Below, piece after piece: positions 5,859 through 6,479 of a DNA stretch of 6,479 bases; the stretch's first letter is position 1; each line of letters starts with the position of its first letter. A model generated the notes under the pieces. The model did not search any database. It was given only the letters and a program-made list of their open reading frames with translations, and was not told the origin of the DNA. A program made the position numbers and the translations under genes. Location: NCBI GenBank assembly GCA_030623665.1, contig JAUXLO010000105.1:1-6479 (forward strand), in the 5' to 3' direction. Source of the stretch: Planctomycetota bacterium (GTDB lineage: Bacteria > Planctomycetota > Brocadiia > Brocadiales > Bathyanammoxibiaceae).

Positions 5859-6479
5859 TCACGGGTCCCCCTGGCGTGCAGCACCTTCTACGCGTGCAGC
5901 GGGCTGCCATGGACAAGCCGAAAGGACGGCCCCAGCCTCATAACGCCTTGCCACACTCAGTAAAAGCCCTACAGCGACCAGAGAGGAGAACATCGAAGAC
6001 CCCCCGGAACTTATAAATGGCAGCGCAATACCCTTCGTCGGCACACAGCCCAACGCCACTGCCATATTGAAGGCCGCTTGATACCCGAGCATAAAAGTAA
6101 CACCCAGTGAAAGCACATGACCAAAGCGGTCCTTAGCCATACACGCAACTCTCAGACCCTGCCAGACCAGTATGGCAAAAACCACCACCAGGCCAAACGC
6201 ACCCAGGAAACCAAGTTCCTCGCCAAGTATGGCAAAAATAAAATCACCGCTACTCTCCGGCAGGAAAAGAAGCTTCTGGTATCCACCACCGAGACCCTTG
6301 CCAACCAGACCTCCCGAGCCTAACGCAATCCATGACTGGATCAGGTGATAACCCGCACCACTGGAATCACCCCAAGGGTCCATAAAGGCCAGCAGCCTGG
6401 CCATCCTGTATGGCTCCAGATAGATGAGCACACCAAGAATAGGTGCCGCTGCCAGGCACGTAATCGCCATATAAACCCA
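5859..6479 (-). CDS. ftsW: FtsW, septal SEDS-family peptidoglycan glycosyltransferase (5' partial)
   Basis: This multi-pass inner-membrane protein polymerises lipid II into glycan strands at the division septum, together with a class B penicillin-binding protein. Only the C-terminal 206 residues are present; the frame stays open to the right edge, so the start lies outside the window. Counting from the edge, I see the SEDS signatures GSGGLVGKGLGGG (about 54-66), LPESSGDFIF (73-82), GEELG (86-90) and PTKGIALPFISSGGSS (147-162). Asp79 in the DFIF segment matches the region holding the catalytic Asp of RodA/FtsW proteins; the residue before it is Gly where Thr is usual. Several hydrophobic membrane segments separate these loops. 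The tail after about residue 180 is polar, Ala/Arg-rich and looks poorly conserved. RodA and SpoVE share these motifs, but the position directly before murG in a dcw cluster favours FtsW. The stop is TGA at 5861-5859. Confidence 0.93.
   Translation of the reverse strand, partial: WVYMAITCLAAAPILGVLIYLEPYRMARLLAFMDPWGDSSGAGYHLIQSWIALGSGGLVGKGLGGGYQKLLFLPESSGDFIFAILGEELGFLGAFGLVVVFAILVWQGLRVACMAKDRFGHVLSLGVTFMLGYQAAFNMAVALGCVPTKGIALPFISSGGSSMFSSLVAVGLLLSVARRYEAGAVLSACPWQPAARVEGAARQGDP

Noticed and set aside
5803..5916. An extended murG N-terminus beginning at the ATG at 5916
   Set aside because: It overlaps the end of ftsW, and its leader is an Arg/Cys-rich out-of-frame reading of ftsW. A good Shine-Dalgarno sequence and the family N-terminus point to 5802.

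Overview
The window is mostly one polycistronic operon read entirely on the minus strand. It is the peptidoglycan half of a division and cell wall (dcw) cluster in canonical order: ftsW (5' end cut off by the right window edge), murG, murC, murB, ddl, ftsQ. Junctions are tight. There is a 31-base overlap at murG/murC, 20 bases at murC/murB and 7 bases at murB/ddl, with 1 base between ddl and ftsQ. Only ftsW/murG may have a real gap, about 56 bases, if murG starts at the TTG I prefer. No promoter or internal terminator is visible, so transcription presumably enters from beyond the right edge.

The genes act in successive steps of one pathway. MurB completes UDP-MurNAc, MurC adds L-Ala to it, and Ddl makes the D-Ala-D-Ala that ends the stem peptide. 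MurG turns lipid I into lipid II on the inner membrane face, FtsW polymerises lipid II at the septum, and FtsQ is a bitopic divisome scaffold. The organism is therefore a peptidoglycan-making bacterium. Roughly balanced base composition, the MurC variant EACEYDRSF in place of the usual EADESD-type motif, and a W-G-x-x-P segment late in FtsQ remind me of Planctomycetota, perhaps an anammox-related lineage. Omnitrophota or another Gram-negative phylum cannot be excluded, and this placement is an inference with low to moderate confidence.

Positions 1-489, downstream of ftsQ, hold no credible gene. Positions 1-417 are a tandem array with a 159/160-base period: three ~98-base structured cores separated by two homologous 61-base linkers, with the left end possibly cut by the window. 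Each core has complementary ends enclosing three hairpins, giving a cloverleaf-like fold. Positions 418-489 are unique sequence with no clear signal. The array lies where ftsA and ftsZ follow ftsQ in many bacteria, and neither gene begins in the visible sequence.

The points most worth a second look are the structured tandem array, the absence of ftsA/ftsZ directly after ftsQ, and an in-frame A AAA AAG heptamer at the end of murG from which a -1 shift would enter the murC frame.
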